Shown here piece after piece: positions 1 through 8,971 of a DNA stretch of 64,000 nucleotides. The first letter of the stretch is position 1, and each line of letters begins with the position of its first letter. The position numbers were made by a program, and so were the translations under genes. Source of the DNA: UBA9647 sp963739335 (lineage in GTDB: Bacteria; Bacteroidota; Ignavibacteria; UBA10030); assembly GCA_963739335.1 (NCBI GenBank), contig CAVUAC010000060.1, positions 1-64,000 on the forward strand, in the 5' to 3' direction. The notes under the pieces were generated by a model. It worked only from the letters and a program-made list of their open reading frames with translations, was not told the DNA's origin and made no database searches.

Positions 1-152
1 CGATCGTCGGCGGCGGCGATTCCGCGTCAGCGATCGCGCAGGCCGGGCTTGAGAAGCAGGTCTCGCACGTCTCAACCGGTGGCGGGGCTTCGCTCGAATT
101 CTTGGAAGGGAAAGTCCTTCCTGGAGTTGCAGCGCTCAACGACAAGAACTGA
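1..152 (+). CDS. pgk: phosphoglycerate kinase, C-terminal end (partial)
   Basis: This is the last 49 codons of a gene that begins left of the window, read from base 3 to the TGA at 150-152. The peptide begins IVGGGDSASAIAQAG and continues with STGGGASLEFLEGK and LPGVAALNDKN. The nucleotide-binding GGGDSA segment and the STGGGASLE..EGK..PGV..L segment are hallmarks of the phosphoglycerate kinase C-terminal domain. The enzyme transfers phosphate between 1,3-bisphosphoglycerate and ADP in glycolysis in the cytoplasm. A terminator-like hairpin follows 30 bases downstream. Confidence 0.95.
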   Translation, partial: IVGGGDSASAIAQAGLEKQVSHVSTGGGASLEFLEGKVLPGVAALNDKN

Positions 153-182
153 CTGAATCAGCAGCAAGTAGCACTTTCGTGT

Positions 183-224
183 GAGTGTGGGGGGAGGGAA
201 AGCCTCCTTCTCACACTCATTTGT
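183..224 (+). terminator. hairpin after pgk
   Basis: GAGTGTG (183-189) pairs with CACACTC (212-218), with further GGAGG/CCTCC pairing inside. A short T-rich run (ATTTGTTT) follows. It sits between the pgk stop and the rhomboid gene and is a plausible intrinsic terminator. Confidence 0.55.
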
Positions 225-284
225 TTCAGAATCGTCCTGTGGGCCGATTCGTTGTTGGTTGCATCTACACTCTCGTGAGTCCTT

Positions 285-1211
285 ATGCCCTATGATCCTG
301 GCCAGGGGAATTACTACCGGCCGTCGACGTTCGGTGGTTTTCGATTCTTTCCGCCTGTCATCAAGTGGTTGTTGATAACGAACGCCGCTATCTACGTCCT
401 CTTTGACTGGGGGGGTAAGTCGTTCACCCTGGATGGGATGCCGTTAGCGTACATCTTCAACTACTATCTTGGGTTGATGCCTCTTGGCTATGGGTTCCTG
501 CCCTGGCAATTGATCACATATCAGTTCATGCACGCTGGATTCTGGCACCTGTTCTATAACATGTTCGGGTTGTGGATGTTTGGGATGGAGGTTGAGCATG
601 TGTGGGGTTCTCGAAAGTTCCTCGCATTTTATCTGGTCTGCGGAATTGTTGCAGGGCTTTCCCAGCTCGTTTTCGCGCCCATGCTGGAGCCCATGTCAAT
701 GGTCGACAACTTTGGTCGCGGTATCCCCACCGTTGGTGCATCAGGTGCCGTCTATGGTGTGCTCGTAGCGTTCGCGATGATGTTCCCTGATCGGTACATA
801 TTTCTCTATTTCCTCATTCCGATCAAAGCCAAGTACTTCATCCTTGGGATGATCGCTCTGGGTGTCTATTCCGTCGGTGATCAGGGCTCAGTTGCAAACC
901 TCGCTCACTTGGGCGGTGCCGTTGCCGGAGCCATCTACGTGTTGTATCTCGCCCGACGATTTCCATTCCAGAGTCTTATTGAACGATTTGGATGGTGGCT
1001 CAATTCGAGACGCTATCGTAAATCTGAAGATGCACATGAGGACGCTGTCGATGCGAAAGTCTTTGATATCAACACGCGACCGAAAACCGAGCAGGAGCTC
1101 TATCAAGAGAAGATCGATGGGATCCTTGATAAGATCGGTCGCGGGGGATATCAAAGCTTGACAGAAGACGAGAAGAAGATCCTTTTCGAGGCGAGTAAGA
1201 AACTCAACTAG
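285..1211 (+). CDS. rhomboid family intramembrane serine protease
   Basis: This 308-residue protein has about six hydrophobic segments between residues 25 and 225. The catalytic serine is in GASG (Ser153) and the catalytic histidine in AHLGG (His208), the rhomboid Ser-His dyad. The upstream HAGFWHLFYNMFGLWMFG motif (residues 83-100) is the usual rhomboid His/Asn signature. A cytoplasmic tail of about 80 residues ends in a helical segment (ILDKIGRGGYQSLTEDEKK) that is common on Bacteroidota rhomboids (DUF6576-like). It acts in the inner membrane; its substrate cannot be inferred. The stop is only 4 bases before the first possible ispG start, so the two genes are probably co-transcribed. Confidence 0.93.
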   Translation: MPYDPGQGNYYRPSTFGGFRFFPPVIKWLLITNAAIYVLFDWGGKSFTLDGMPLAYIFNYYLGLMPLGYGFLPWQLITYQFMHAGFWHLFYNMFGLWMFGMEVEHVWGSRKFLAFYLVCGIVAGLSQLVFAPMLEPMSMVDNFGRGIPTVGASGAVYGVLVAFAMMFPDRYIFLYFLIPIKAKYFILGMIALGVYSVGDQGSVANLAHLGGAVAGAIYVLYLARRFPFQSLIERFGWWLNSRRYRKSEDAHEDAVDAKVFDINTRPKTEQELYQEKIDGILDKIGRGGYQSLTEDEKKILFEASKKLN

Positions 1212-1215
1212 CGTT

Positions 1216-2355
1216 GTGCAGACGCCTATGGCGAACACATTTGATGAGGTGGATGCGAAGATGCAGACGGAACGTCACGAGACCTACAAAGTAGGCGTAC
1301 GTCGCACGACGCGTCAGGTGATTGTCGGCGGAGTGAAGATTGGTGGTGATGCCCCGATTTCCGTGCAGACGATGACCAAGACAAAGACAGACGATGTCGC
1401 GGGAACGCTTGCGCAGATTCGGGCAGCTGCCGAAGCTGGTGTCGATATTGTGCGCGTGACCGTCAACGACAAAGAAGCTGCCGACGCCATGAAGCAGATT
1501 GTCAACCAGTCTCCGGTGCCCATTGTGGCTGATATTCACTTCAATCATGTTTTTGCTCTCAAGGCCGTCGAGGCAGGTGTCGCCAAAGTACGCCTCAACC
1601 CGGGAAACATCGGATCAAAGGACAGAATCCGGCAGGTGCTTACGGCTTGTAAGGACAAAGGGATTCCAATTCGGATCGGCGTCAATTCCGGTTCGCTTGA
1701 AGAGGACATCCTGGAAAAGCATGGTTATCCGACCGCTGAAGCTTTGTACGAGAGCGCGATGCGTCATGTTGGGATCTGCGACGACTTTGGTTTCACGGAT
1801 GTCGTCATTTCAGTCAAGTCAACCGATGTCAAATTGATGATCGAAGCGTACCGGCTCGTTGCCCAACGAACCGACATCCCGCTGCATCTCGGTGTGACCG
1901 AGGCCGGGACGACGCGCGTCGGCACAATCAAGTCTGCGGTGGGCATTGGAACGCTGCTTGCAGAGGGAATTGGCGACACCATCCGCGTTTCTTTGACCGA
2001 TGACCCGGTCAAAGAAGTTGAGGTGGGAAAGGAGATCCTCAGGTCATTGAGTCTTGCCAGCCGCAGTCTTGAGCTCATCGCGTGCCCGACATGCGGAAGA
2101 CTGGAGGTCGATTTGTTTGGCATCATGGGCCAACTGGAAGAGAAGCTGGCGGGCATCAAGAAACCCGTGAAGATTGCAGTGCTTGGATGTGTTGTCAACG
2201 GCCCCGGGGAGGCGAGCGAGGCGGATATCGGAGTTGCGGCAGGCAAAGGAGTTGCCATCCTCTACCGCAAAGGGGAGGTCGTAAAACGCGTAAAGGAGGA
2301 GGAGATCGTCAGTGCTGTGTTGGAGGAGGTAGAGCGGTTCCAGCCAGAGTCGTAG
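1216..2355 (+). CDS. ispG: 4-hydroxy-3-methylbut-2-enyl-diphosphate synthase (IspG/GcpE)
   Basis: IspG converts 2-C-methyl-D-erythritol 2,4-cyclodiphosphate to HMBPP in the MEP pathway of isoprenoid synthesis. The TIM-barrel N-terminus is clear (DAPISVQTMT, then RLNPGNIG). The [4Fe-4S] cysteines are in CPTCGR and VLGCVVNGPGE, the diagnostic IspG motif. The start is uncertain. GTG 1216 and ATG 1228 have no ribosome-binding site, while ATG 1261 has GAGGT about 11 bases upstream and gives a more typical N-terminus. A strong terminator follows. Confidence 0.95.
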   Translation: MQTPMANTFDEVDAKMQTERHETYKVGVRRTTRQVIVGGVKIGGDAPISVQTMTKTKTDDVAGTLAQIRAAAEAGVDIVRVTVNDKEAADAMKQIVNQSPVPIVADIHFNHVFALKAVEAGVAKVRLNPGNIGSKDRIRQVLTACKDKGIPIRIGVNSGSLEEDILEKHGYPTAEALYESAMRHVGICDDFGFTDVVISVKSTDVKLMIEAYRLVAQRTDIPLHLGVTEAGTTRVGTIKSAVGIGTLLAEGIGDTIRVSLTDDPVKEVEVGKEILRSLSLASRSLELIACPTCGRLEVDLFGIMGQLEEKLAGIKKPVKIAVLGCVVNGPGEASEADIGVAAGKGVAILYRKGEVVKRVKEEEIVSAVLEEVERFQPES

Positions 2356-2397
2356 TTATTTCTCGTTGATAGAGGAAAAGGGTTGATGGTGAAGCGA

Positions 2398-2428
2398 AAG
2401 CCGGATAATGTATCCGGCTTCTTTTTTG
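2398..2428 (+). terminator. intrinsic terminator after ispG
   Basis: A perfect 10-bp stem, AAGCCGGATA (2398-2407) with TATCCGGCTT (2411-2420) and a 3-base loop, is followed by CTTTTTTG. It ends the rhomboid-ispG unit. Confidence 0.85.
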
Positions 2429-2465
2429 ATTCAAAGCGATGTTGTTCGTACTTTGACCACTGCGT

Positions 2466-4871
2466 ATGATCGATCTCCTCAGCATCAAAGATCTTGAACC
2501 GCCGATGGGGGATGTGGGTACCCGCCAAAGCCTTTCATTTTGCCGGGCGGTATGGACGAGGCCACTGGCGGAAGAACGGGGTGCACCACAGAACCGGATA
2601 ATCCATACACGTGTTCTCCAACTTCACGCCTCAGCAAGACTCCGGAGGCTTGGCTTGCGGCGGGCGGCTGGTTACCACAAATGTGGGAGTCGGCAGGATT
2701 TGGATTGGGTTACGGCTTTCCGAATTCTTGTGTGGGATGGAAGGGCGTGGTCCATTCTCCGCTCCGAGTCGGATGTTCCATCTCCGGGGGATTCGTTGAT
2801 GTGGTATGACCTTGGGAATGCGGAGACTTCCGCTGTTATTATTGAGGCGCGCCGGTGCGGTATCGATAACTGGTGGACATCGTGGAACCTCGCGTCGGGG
2901 GCATTTGTGCTGGAAGGAGAACAGCTTGGCGGTATTGCGCCCCGAAATGAAAAAACGCTCCGCCTAGAGGTCCTGTCGTTGAACCGCCTTCAGGTGGGCG
3001 TGACTGCTGCGCACGATGCTGGAGAGGTGAGGTATCGCTCGCGGTTTCTCCAGGTTGGTTTTCGAATGAACCGCGCCGGATTCTCATACCTTGCCCTCGA
3101 TGAGGAGGGGAACAGCAGGGTGGACACCAACGTTCTCAAGCTTCAACCCGGCTCGTTCTATCAAGGCATGCATCTGTCACAAGTCGGATCTGTTCCGGCG
3201 TCGTCGGCGGTCTTGCGGTACAATGTTCAGGGTTCGACGACCGTGGACGGGAATTCCGTAACGTATGACCTTTCGCTTCCGGGTACCGGCCAGCACTATC
3301 GTTTGGCATGGCAGGTCTTTGAAGATCGCATGCATCTTCACGCTGGACGAATCGCGGATCGTTCGATCCGCGCATGGCGGAGCAGTGCGTGGATGATTGG
3401 CCTGAGCAGCTTTGCGTCGACGGCCCATGTCCTTGGAGGAATCGTGCGTCAAGGTGAAACGGGTGTGATGAATCTCCCGGTCTTGCTGCATCTGCCGAGG
3501 TTTGGCACCCTGAAGGTGAGTGCTGCCAGCGGGGATGCTCTGTGGCGTGCGGACTCCGATCGTCCTCTGAATATGACGACGAGCGAATTGAAACTCGGTG
3601 AGGTCCTCCAACCGGAAGGGGATTATCTCCTTCCGGCCGGACGTTTCGTTGCCGAGCTCGACATGAAGGTCGAACAGGTTTTCACTCCGCTGAGAGCGGA
3701 TGCTCCTGATGGGGCCGCAGACGCCGTCAAACGGTGCTCACTCACTGCCCTGACCTATCGGGCAGACACCGCCACGCTGAGTAACAACGGAAACTCCATG
3801 CACTGTCCGATCTGCATGGATAACTGGTCTGCAATCACGACGAGAATGGATCCGATACTCACGAATCTGAAACCGGTCGATCTTCTGCGAGATTCGCTCG
3901 GGCGTTGGCTCGACGGCGGGCCGGGCTATGCGAGTGGTCCGCTTCTACAGGAAGGGAACGTTCATGAGGCAGAAGATGAGTATTTGATGACAGGAACTGC
4001 AGGACTGCTTGGGTTGGCAGAGTATCTGCAGCACAGCGGCACGCGGGAATGGATCAAGCTTTATCGCGAGCAGATCCAAAAGAAGCTCGAGCAGATGAGG
4101 GCCCGGGATCTGGACAACGATGGGCTGATCGAGAGCAAATATCGGACGGGCATCAGCGGAACAGGACAATGGAGCACGGTGTGGTTCGATGTCATTTCGT
4201 TCGGCTGGAAAGATTCCTGGACGAACGCTTTGCTGTACCCCGCCCTCAGGATGCTCTCCACTGTCTTGCCGGCGCTGGGACAGCCTGACCTTGCTGCGGG
4301 ACTCTCAGACTGGGCGGAGCTACTTCTTAGGAACTACTATCCCACATTTTTCAATCCCGCGACCGGCTGGCTCGCTGGATGGCGATGCGCTCAGGACAAA
4401 CTGCACGACTACGCCTTTCCCGCAGTCAACGGTGCGGCTGTGTGTGGGGGCTTGCTGGATTCTAAGGAGGCGCGTAGCGTCATCGAGAATCTTTGGCTGG
4501 AGACGCGGCGTGTGAAAATCCCGACCCCTCGCTTTGGCTTGCCTGTCAGTCTCTGGCCAATTCCAGACGAGGACCTCGCGGACATCATGCAGGGATATCC
4601 GCAAGGATTCTATGGCAACGGCGCTTGCACTCACTCGCAATCCCGTCACTTTGTCGATGCGCTCTATCAAGTCGGTTTGAGGGAAGAGGCAGACTATCTT
4701 CTGGAGCGTCTCTGCAGCAGCCTTGCCGACGGGCTGGTCTACGGCGCGTGCAAGAGTGGCCTCGACGGTCGGTACTGGGACGGGTGGCCCTGCGGTTATG
4801 AGGGGTTGTTGACGGACCAATTCGGCATACTTGCCTCAGCGTTCAAACACTATGGTAGGACACAATCATGA
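2466..4871 (+). CDS. six-hairpin glycosidase-like protein (start uncertain, possible 5' frameshift)
   Basis: The 801-residue frame has a beta-rich N-terminal half and a helical C-terminal half of the (alpha/alpha)6 toroid type. It shows features of glycosidases acting on glucans or uronides: DLDNDGLIESKY, WFDVISFGWKDSWTNALLYPAL, DKLHDYAFPAVNGAA and a final DGRYWDGWPCGYEGLLTDQ. I cannot assign a GH family. The first 110 residues look wrong (Arg-rich, low complexity). A neighbouring frame at about 2507-2585 reads more like protein (VPAKAFHFAGRYGRGHW), so one or more indels near the GGGGG run at 2506 are likely. It overlaps the next gene's upstream region and may be co-transcribed with the aldolase, suggesting sugar catabolism. 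Confidence 0.7.
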   Translation: MIDLLSIKDLEPPMGDVGTRQSLSFCRAVWTRPLAEERGAPQNRIIHTRVLQLHASARLRRLGLRRAAGYHKCGSRQDLDWVTAFRILVWDGRAWSILRSESDVPSPGDSLMWYDLGNAETSAVIIEARRCGIDNWWTSWNLASGAFVLEGEQLGGIAPRNEKTLRLEVLSLNRLQVGVTAAHDAGEVRYRSRFLQVGFRMNRAGFSYLALDEEGNSRVDTNVLKLQPGSFYQGMHLSQVGSVPASSAVLRYNVQGSTTVDGNSVTYDLSLPGTGQHYRLAWQVFEDRMHLHAGRIADRSIRAWRSSAWMIGLSSFASTAHVLGGIVRQGETGVMNLPVLLHLPRFGTLKVSAASGDALWRADSDRPLNMTTSELKLGEVLQPEGDYLLPAGRFVAELDMKVEQVFTPLRADAPDGAADAVKRCSLTALTYRADTATLSNNGNSMHCPICMDNWSAITTRMDPILTNLKPVDLLRDSLGRWLDGGPGYASGPLLQEGNVHEAEDEYLMTGTAGLLGLAEYLQHSGTREWIKLYREQIQKKLEQMRARDLDNDGLIESKYRTGISGTGQWSTVWFDVISFGWKDSWTNALLYPALRMLSTVLPALGQPDLAAGLSDWAELLLRNYYPTFFNPATGWLAGWRCAQDKLHDYAFPAVNGAAVCGGLLDSKEARSVIENLWLETRRVKIPTPRFGLPVSLWPIPDEDLADIMQGYPQGFYGNGACTHSQSRHFVDALYQVGLREEADYLLERLCSSLADGLVYGACKSGLDGRYWDGWPCGYEGLLTDQFGILASAFKHYGRTQS

Positions 4872-4911
4872 TTCCAATTTCCATTCGGACATAACACAGA
4901 CAGGAAAAAAT

Positions 4912-5706
4912 ATGGCATCATCCATCATACCTCAAAATCGACTCAAACGGTCATTGAGCGAGGGGAAGTCCCTCATAGGCACGATGCTCGTCGAGATTCG
5001 ACAGCCATCTGTCATGCAGATGCTCGCGAACGCCGGGTTTGATTTCGTCATCATCGACAACGAGCACGGCGCTTTCAACATTGAGACCATCTCCGATCTC
5101 AGCCGGGCTGCGCGGCAATTGGGAATCACGCCGGTCGTTCGTGTCCCGGAATGGTCGTATGCACACATCACCCAACCATTGGACGCCGGAGCGCAAGCGA
5201 TCATGGCGCCGAGAATCACAGAGGCCCAACAGGTCAGGGAGATCCTCCAAATGATCAAATATCCTCCGCTCGGGAGGAGGGGGAGTGTTGTTGCCCGGGG
5301 GCATACCGACTTGAAGTCGGGTTCCGTCGTTGACGCAATGAAGGATGCGAATGAAGAATCAATGCTCGTGGTGCAGATTGAGACGAAGCAGGCGCTCGAG
5401 AGAATCGATGAGATTCTTAGCACCCCCGGCGTCGATGTCGCGCTTGTGGGTCCGACCGATTTCTCGGTGGCGCTCGGCATTGCCGGGAAGATGACGGACC
5501 CGATCCTCGTTTCCGCCATCAACACGGTTATCGATGCCTGTCGCCGTCACAGCGTGTTCCCTGCCATCCATATGAATGACCTCACGTTGGCCTGCCATTG
5601 GGCGTCGAAGGGAATGCGATTGGTCAGCTTCAACTCGGAAGTTGGGATGATGACGCAGGCCGCGACAGGTGCTGTCGCGACCCTCGGCACGGCGATGGGC
5701 AGATAA
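4912..5706 (+). CDS. HpcH/HpaI family aldolase/citrate lyase
   Basis: Class II (metal-dependent) pyruvate aldolase family, 264 residues. These enzymes cleave or form 2-keto-3-deoxy sugar acids and similar hydroxy-keto acids, releasing pyruvate. The N-terminal block GTMLVEIRQPSVMQMLANAG leads to FVIIDNEHG with the catalytic His52. The metal ligands are Glu157 (VVQIET) and Asp183 (VGPTDFS). Start ATG 4912 is preceded by AGGA at 4902. A longer frame from 4831 overlaps the previous gene and adds an unconserved leader. Its position behind the glycosidase-like gene fits sugar-acid breakdown, but the substrate is unknown. Confidence 0.9.
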   Translation: MASSIIPQNRLKRSLSEGKSLIGTMLVEIRQPSVMQMLANAGFDFVIIDNEHGAFNIETISDLSRAARQLGITPVVRVPEWSYAHITQPLDAGAQAIMAPRITEAQQVREILQMIKYPPLGRRGSVVARGHTDLKSGSVVDAMKDANEESMLVVQIETKQALERIDEILSTPGVDVALVGPTDFSVALGIAGKMTDPILVSAINTVIDACRRHSVFPAIHMNDLTLACHWASKGMRLVSFNSEVGMMTQAATGAVATLGTAMGR

Positions 5707-5739
5707 CGCCAATCGTGCTGCTGGAAAACGAACGCTTCA

Positions 5740-6105
5740 ATGAATCCGGATACGATTCGAGAATACTGCCTGAAAAAGCGAGGGAAGATTACTGAAGGAT
5801 TCCCCTTTGGTGAAGATGTGCTCGTTTTCAAGGTTTACGGGAAGGTTTTTCTGTTGCTTTCCCTTGATGTTCATCCCCCCACGGTGAACCTGAAGTGTGA
5901 TCCCGAACGCGCCGTTGAATTGCGTGAACGATACGAATCGGTTCGCCCTGGTTATCACATGAACAAGAAGCACTGGAATACCGTCATTCTCGATGGCAGT
6001 ATACCCCCCCGAGAGATCAGGGAGATAATCGATCACTCGTACGAGCTTGTGGTAAAATCACTCGGGAAATCGGTGAGGGAGAAGCTCCGTGGAGACGCGC
6101 GCTGA
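5740..6105 (+). CDS. MmcQ/YjbR family protein
   Basis: This 121-residue protein has the MmcQ/YjbR fold signature: IREYCLKKRGKITEGFPFG, then FKVYGKVFLLL, LKCDPERAVELRERY, PGYHMNKKHWNTV and a C-terminal HSYELVV.SL segment. The family has a CyaY-like DNA-binding fold and no established biochemical role. It follows the aldolase by 33 bases on the same strand and converges with the GspE gene. Confidence 0.9.
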   Translation: MNPDTIREYCLKKRGKITEGFPFGEDVLVFKVYGKVFLLLSLDVHPPTVNLKCDPERAVELRERYESVRPGYHMNKKHWNTVILDGSIPPREIREIIDHSYELVVKSLGKSVREKLRGDAR

Positions 6106-6150
6106 AGCGGCGAAGAATTGCGCTTTGTTGAAAACCTCCGGCTTGTGAGG

Positions 6151-7431
6151 CTATCCGAGCGTACGAACGAACTCTGAGATTGTCGTCAACCCGAGTGCGA
6201 CTTTTTCTGCAGCATCGACACGTATACCCTGGAATCCGCACCTGGCTGCTTCTTCCCGCATCTTCATAAGCGATGCTTGCTGGAGGATAAGATCTCGAAG
6301 CTCGAGTGTGACGCTGACAACCTCGCCTATTACTGTCCTTCCCTGGAATCCCGTCCCGCCACAAGTCTGGCAGCCTTTTCCGCGACAATAGTGCTGTTCC
6401 GTCCCGATCAGGTAGGGGCCGATGAGAGCGAGCTCTTCGGCTGTCGGCTGGTATTCTTCTTTGCAGCTCGGGCAGATCTTTCGGATGAGCTGCTGGTAAA
6501 CCACGCCAACCATCGTCGACGCAAGCCAATAGGGCTGAATGCCGAGGTTCAGCAGGCGGTGAATTGCGCCGAGTGCGTCAGCGGAGAGCATGGTGCTGAG
6601 CACGAGGTTGCCCGTGAGGGCGGCCTCGGCGGCAACAACGCCCGTCTCAGCATCACGGATTTCCCCGATGAGGATGACGTTTGGATTCTGTCGAAGAATT
6701 GCCCTCAATGCGTCAGCAAAATTGAACGAGCGATCCGGAGGCAACTGCACCTGGCTTGCATATTGCAGACGGTATTCAACGGGATCTTCGACGGTGATAA
6801 CACACTTCTCCGGTGTCTCGATGGCATTCGCTGCGGCATAGATGGTTGTTGTTTTCCCGCTTCCGGACGGGCCGGTGACGAGCAGCAGTCCTTTCGGTTG
6901 CCTCAGAAGAACGCGTACATCCTCGAGAACTTTCGGACTGAAACCCAGGTCGTTGAGCTGTGTGACGCGCTGGGATTTGTGTAAGAGCCGAATCTCTGCT
7001 CGTTCTCCGTTCAGCACAGGAATGATGCTTAGTCGAAAGTCGTATTGTTCCCCGTGATAGGCAGCGGAGAATCGCCCCTCTTGCGGTTTCTTTTTCTCAA
7101 ACTGGTTGAGCATGCCGCGAGTCTTCAACACGCTCATGAGGTTCTCTGTCATATCGGGCGGGAGCGATACGACACGCTTCAAGACGCCCTCATGTCCGAA
7201 ACGCACGCGTAGTTCACCCTCGACGGGCTCAAAATGGATATCCGTCGAACCGGATTTTGTCGCCCGCACGAAGATTTCTTCAACGATGGATTCCGCCGTC
7301 GGAAGCCTGCCCGTGCGGAACAGCTCGCGAATCTTGTCCTTCGACAAAGTGCGGATATCAATCTGCTCAAGTGCAACGCGTGGAGCCGCCGTGGTTACTT
7401 GAGGTTGCTGAGGCTGATTCGGAAGCGGCAT
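6151..7431 (-). CDS. GspE/PulE/PilB-type secretion or pilus ATPase
   Basis: This 426-residue cytoplasmic ATPase would power type II secretion or type IV pilus assembly. Walker A is GPSGSGKT (187-194), Walker B with the GE pair is VILIGE (252-257), and the Asp/His-box region follows. A tetracysteine zinc motif typical of GspE/PilB is present (CPSC 320-323 and CxxxxCQTC 349-357). The family's N1D region is short, so this is a compact member. No other pilus or secretion gene lies nearby, making it an orphan copy in this window. It diverges from the downstream lipoprotein gene. Confidence 0.92.
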   Translation of the reverse strand: MPLPNQPQQPQVTTAAPRVALEQIDIRTLSKDKIRELFRTGRLPTAESIVEEIFVRATKSGSTDIHFEPVEGELRVRFGHEGVLKRVVSLPPDMTENLMSVLKTRGMLNQFEKKKPQEGRFSAAYHGEQYDFRLSIIPVLNGERAEIRLLHKSQRVTQLNDLGFSPKVLEDVRVLLRQPKGLLLVTGPSGSGKTTTIYAAANAIETPEKCVITVEDPVEYRLQYASQVQLPPDRSFNFADALRAILRQNPNVILIGEIRDAETGVVAAEAALTGNLVLSTMLSADALGAIHRLLNLGIQPYWLASTMVGVVYQQLIRKICPSCKEEYQPTAEELALIGPYLIGTEQHYCRGKGCQTCGGTGFQGRTVIGEVVSVTLELRDLILQQASLMKMREEAARCGFQGIRVDAAEKVALGLTTISEFVRTLG

Positions 7432-7580
7432 GTCAGGACCTTTTGGTAAAGGCTGATCAGTGAGTCGTACACCTTAAGTTACTTCAGAGGAATGACTAGT
7501 TCAAGCGGGATTTTATTGGGCTTCGGACAGAATTCATAGAACCCTGTGGTGGATGTGCGAAAGTGGTCTCTTTTTCTGAA

Positions 7581-7610
7581 TTGAAATTAAGGCAATGTCT
7601 TCTATATTTG
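7581..7610 (+). promoter_or_regulatory. Bacteroidota-type promoter for the lipoprotein gene
   Basis: TTG at 7581-7583 and TATATTTG at 7603-7610, separated by 19 bases, match the -33/-7 consensus (TTTG, about 19-21 nt, TAnnTTTG) of the Bacteroidota primary sigma factor. The -7 box lies 45 bases before the ATG at 7655. Confidence 0.55.
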
Positions 7611-7654
7611 TGGAGTTTCGATTTCGTCATCCATCATTGAAAGGATACTCTGTA

Positions 7655-8233
7655 ATGAAGAGATGGCTTCTCGTGCTGGTTGTTGTGCTTGTTGCAGCGG
7701 TTGCGATGCTGACGGGATGCAAGAAAAACGAATCTTCGCAATCCAGGGACGTTGTACTGACGAAGGAGGCACCCGAAAACACAGCTGCTGGTGTCTTCTG
7801 GTCTTATCCAAGCAGATGGACCAAAAGTGGACAGCGGCCGATGAGGATCGTGACCTACGCTGTACCCGCAGCCCAGGGTGATTCGGAGGGGGGAGAGTGC
7901 GCGGTGTCGTTCTTTGGAGGTGGTGCGGGTGGTGACGTCGAGATGAACATCCAGAGGTGGGTGGGACAGTTTGAAGGTGCATCACAGCCTATCCGGAAGG
8001 ATGACAAGGTGAACGGAATCAGCGTCGCAAAGGTTCAGATCTCAGGGACCTACCTCGCCCCATCCGGTCCGATGATGGAATCGCAAGGGAAGAAGCCAGA
8101 CTTTCGCCTCTTGGGTGCGATCGTTGAAGCGCCAGAGGGAAAACTGTTTTTCAAATTCACGGGACCGGTGAAAACTGTCGAAGCGGCCGCGAACGAGTTT
8201 GATGCATTGATCGGATCCATTAGCAAGAAGTAG
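7655..8233 (+). CDS. putative lipoprotein of unknown function
   Basis: The 192-residue protein starts at ATG 7655, with AAGGA about 12 bases upstream. It has a typical lipoprotein signal peptide: MKRWLLVLVVVLVAAVAMLTGC with the lipobox LTGC. The mature part is a beta-rich domain of about 170 residues, with FSYPSRW-like and ending in DALIGSI motifs. It resembles small secreted proteins of unknown role; I do not recognise the family. A longer frame from 7595 would put the promoter inside the gene and is unlikely. Confidence 0.8.
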   Translation: MKRWLLVLVVVLVAAVAMLTGCKKNESSQSRDVVLTKEAPENTAAGVFWSYPSRWTKSGQRPMRIVTYAVPAAQGDSEGGECAVSFFGGGAGGDVEMNIQRWVGQFEGASQPIRKDDKVNGISVAKVQISGTYLAPSGPMMESQGKKPDFRLLGAIVEAPEGKLFFKFTGPVKTVEAAANEFDALIGSISKK

Positions 8234-8329
8234 ATACGCCTTCTCGGGGACTGCTCGCCGCCTGATCTGACAGCCAATCTGAGTCCTTCTTCACGTACCG
8301 TTTTGTTCACCAAAGGATAGGAGGTATGT

Positions 8330-8782
8330 ATGGGAGTTCCGATCGTTCATTTTGAGATCAATGGGAAAGATCTCAAACGAGCAAAAGAGTTCTATGGAAA
8401 CCTCTTCGGGTGGAAGATCCAGGACGTTCCTGCGATCAGCTACGGCATGGTCGATACAGAAGTGAAGATGGGGATCAACGGCGGGATTGGGCAGCTTGAT
8501 GCAGACAAAACACCATTTGTCACGTTTTATGTGCAGGTGGAAGACCCTCAGGCGTATCTCGACAAGGCGGTCACGCTTGGCGCAAAAGTCGTCGTGCCTC
8601 TGACCGTTATCCCTGATATGGTGACGTATGCTTTGTTTTCGGATCTCGATGGATGCATCGTAGGTATCGTGAAAGGTCCGCAGGCTCCACCGAAAGAAAA
8701 ACCAAAAGTAAAGAAAACATCGCCGAAGAAAAGGAAGGCAGTCGGCCAGAAGGGCAAAGGAAAAAAGAAGAGAAGCAGGTAG
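8330..8782 (+). CDS. VOC family (glyoxalase/bleomycin resistance-like) protein
   Basis: A 150-residue vicinal-oxygen-chelate protein. The N-terminal motif VHFEINGKDLKRAKEFYGNLFGW is characteristic, and a second beta-alpha-beta-beta-beta unit ends in FSDLDGCIVGIVKG. The last 35 residues form a Lys/Arg/Pro-rich basic tail (KEKPKVKKTSPKKRK...), unusual for the family and possibly nucleic-acid binding. It has a strong AGGAGGT ribosome-binding site. The substrate is unknown. Confidence 0.9.
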   Translation: MGVPIVHFEINGKDLKRAKEFYGNLFGWKIQDVPAISYGMVDTEVKMGINGGIGQLDADKTPFVTFYVQVEDPQAYLDKAVTLGAKVVVPLTVIPDMVTYALFSDLDGCIVGIVKGPQAPPKEKPKVKKTSPKKRKAVGQKGKGKKKRSR

Positions 8783-8821
8783 CCACTGAATGATTCTTTT
8801 GGAGCACAGAGTCTCAAGAGC

Positions 8822-8853
8822 AAAGGGCGTCGAGAAGGCGCCTTTTGGTTTTT
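8822..8853 (+). terminator. probable intrinsic terminator
   Basis: AAAGGGCG (8822-8829) pairs with CGCCTTTT near 8839-8846 with one bulge, followed by GGTTTTT. It separates the VOC gene from the aldehyde dehydrogenase. Confidence 0.55.
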
Positions 8854-8971
8854 CAGGGGCCTTCGTCTTTTTAAATCTGGCGATGGATCGACTAGCCGGC
8901 GATGTTGATTATCGGATATGATTATAATACCTTGATTGCGCTCTTGAGGAACCATGGACAAGGAGAAATTC

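Noticed and set aside
6277..6984. Plus-strand open frame of 235 codons
   Set aside because: Antisense to the GspE-type ATPase, whose Walker and zinc motifs are intact on the minus strand.
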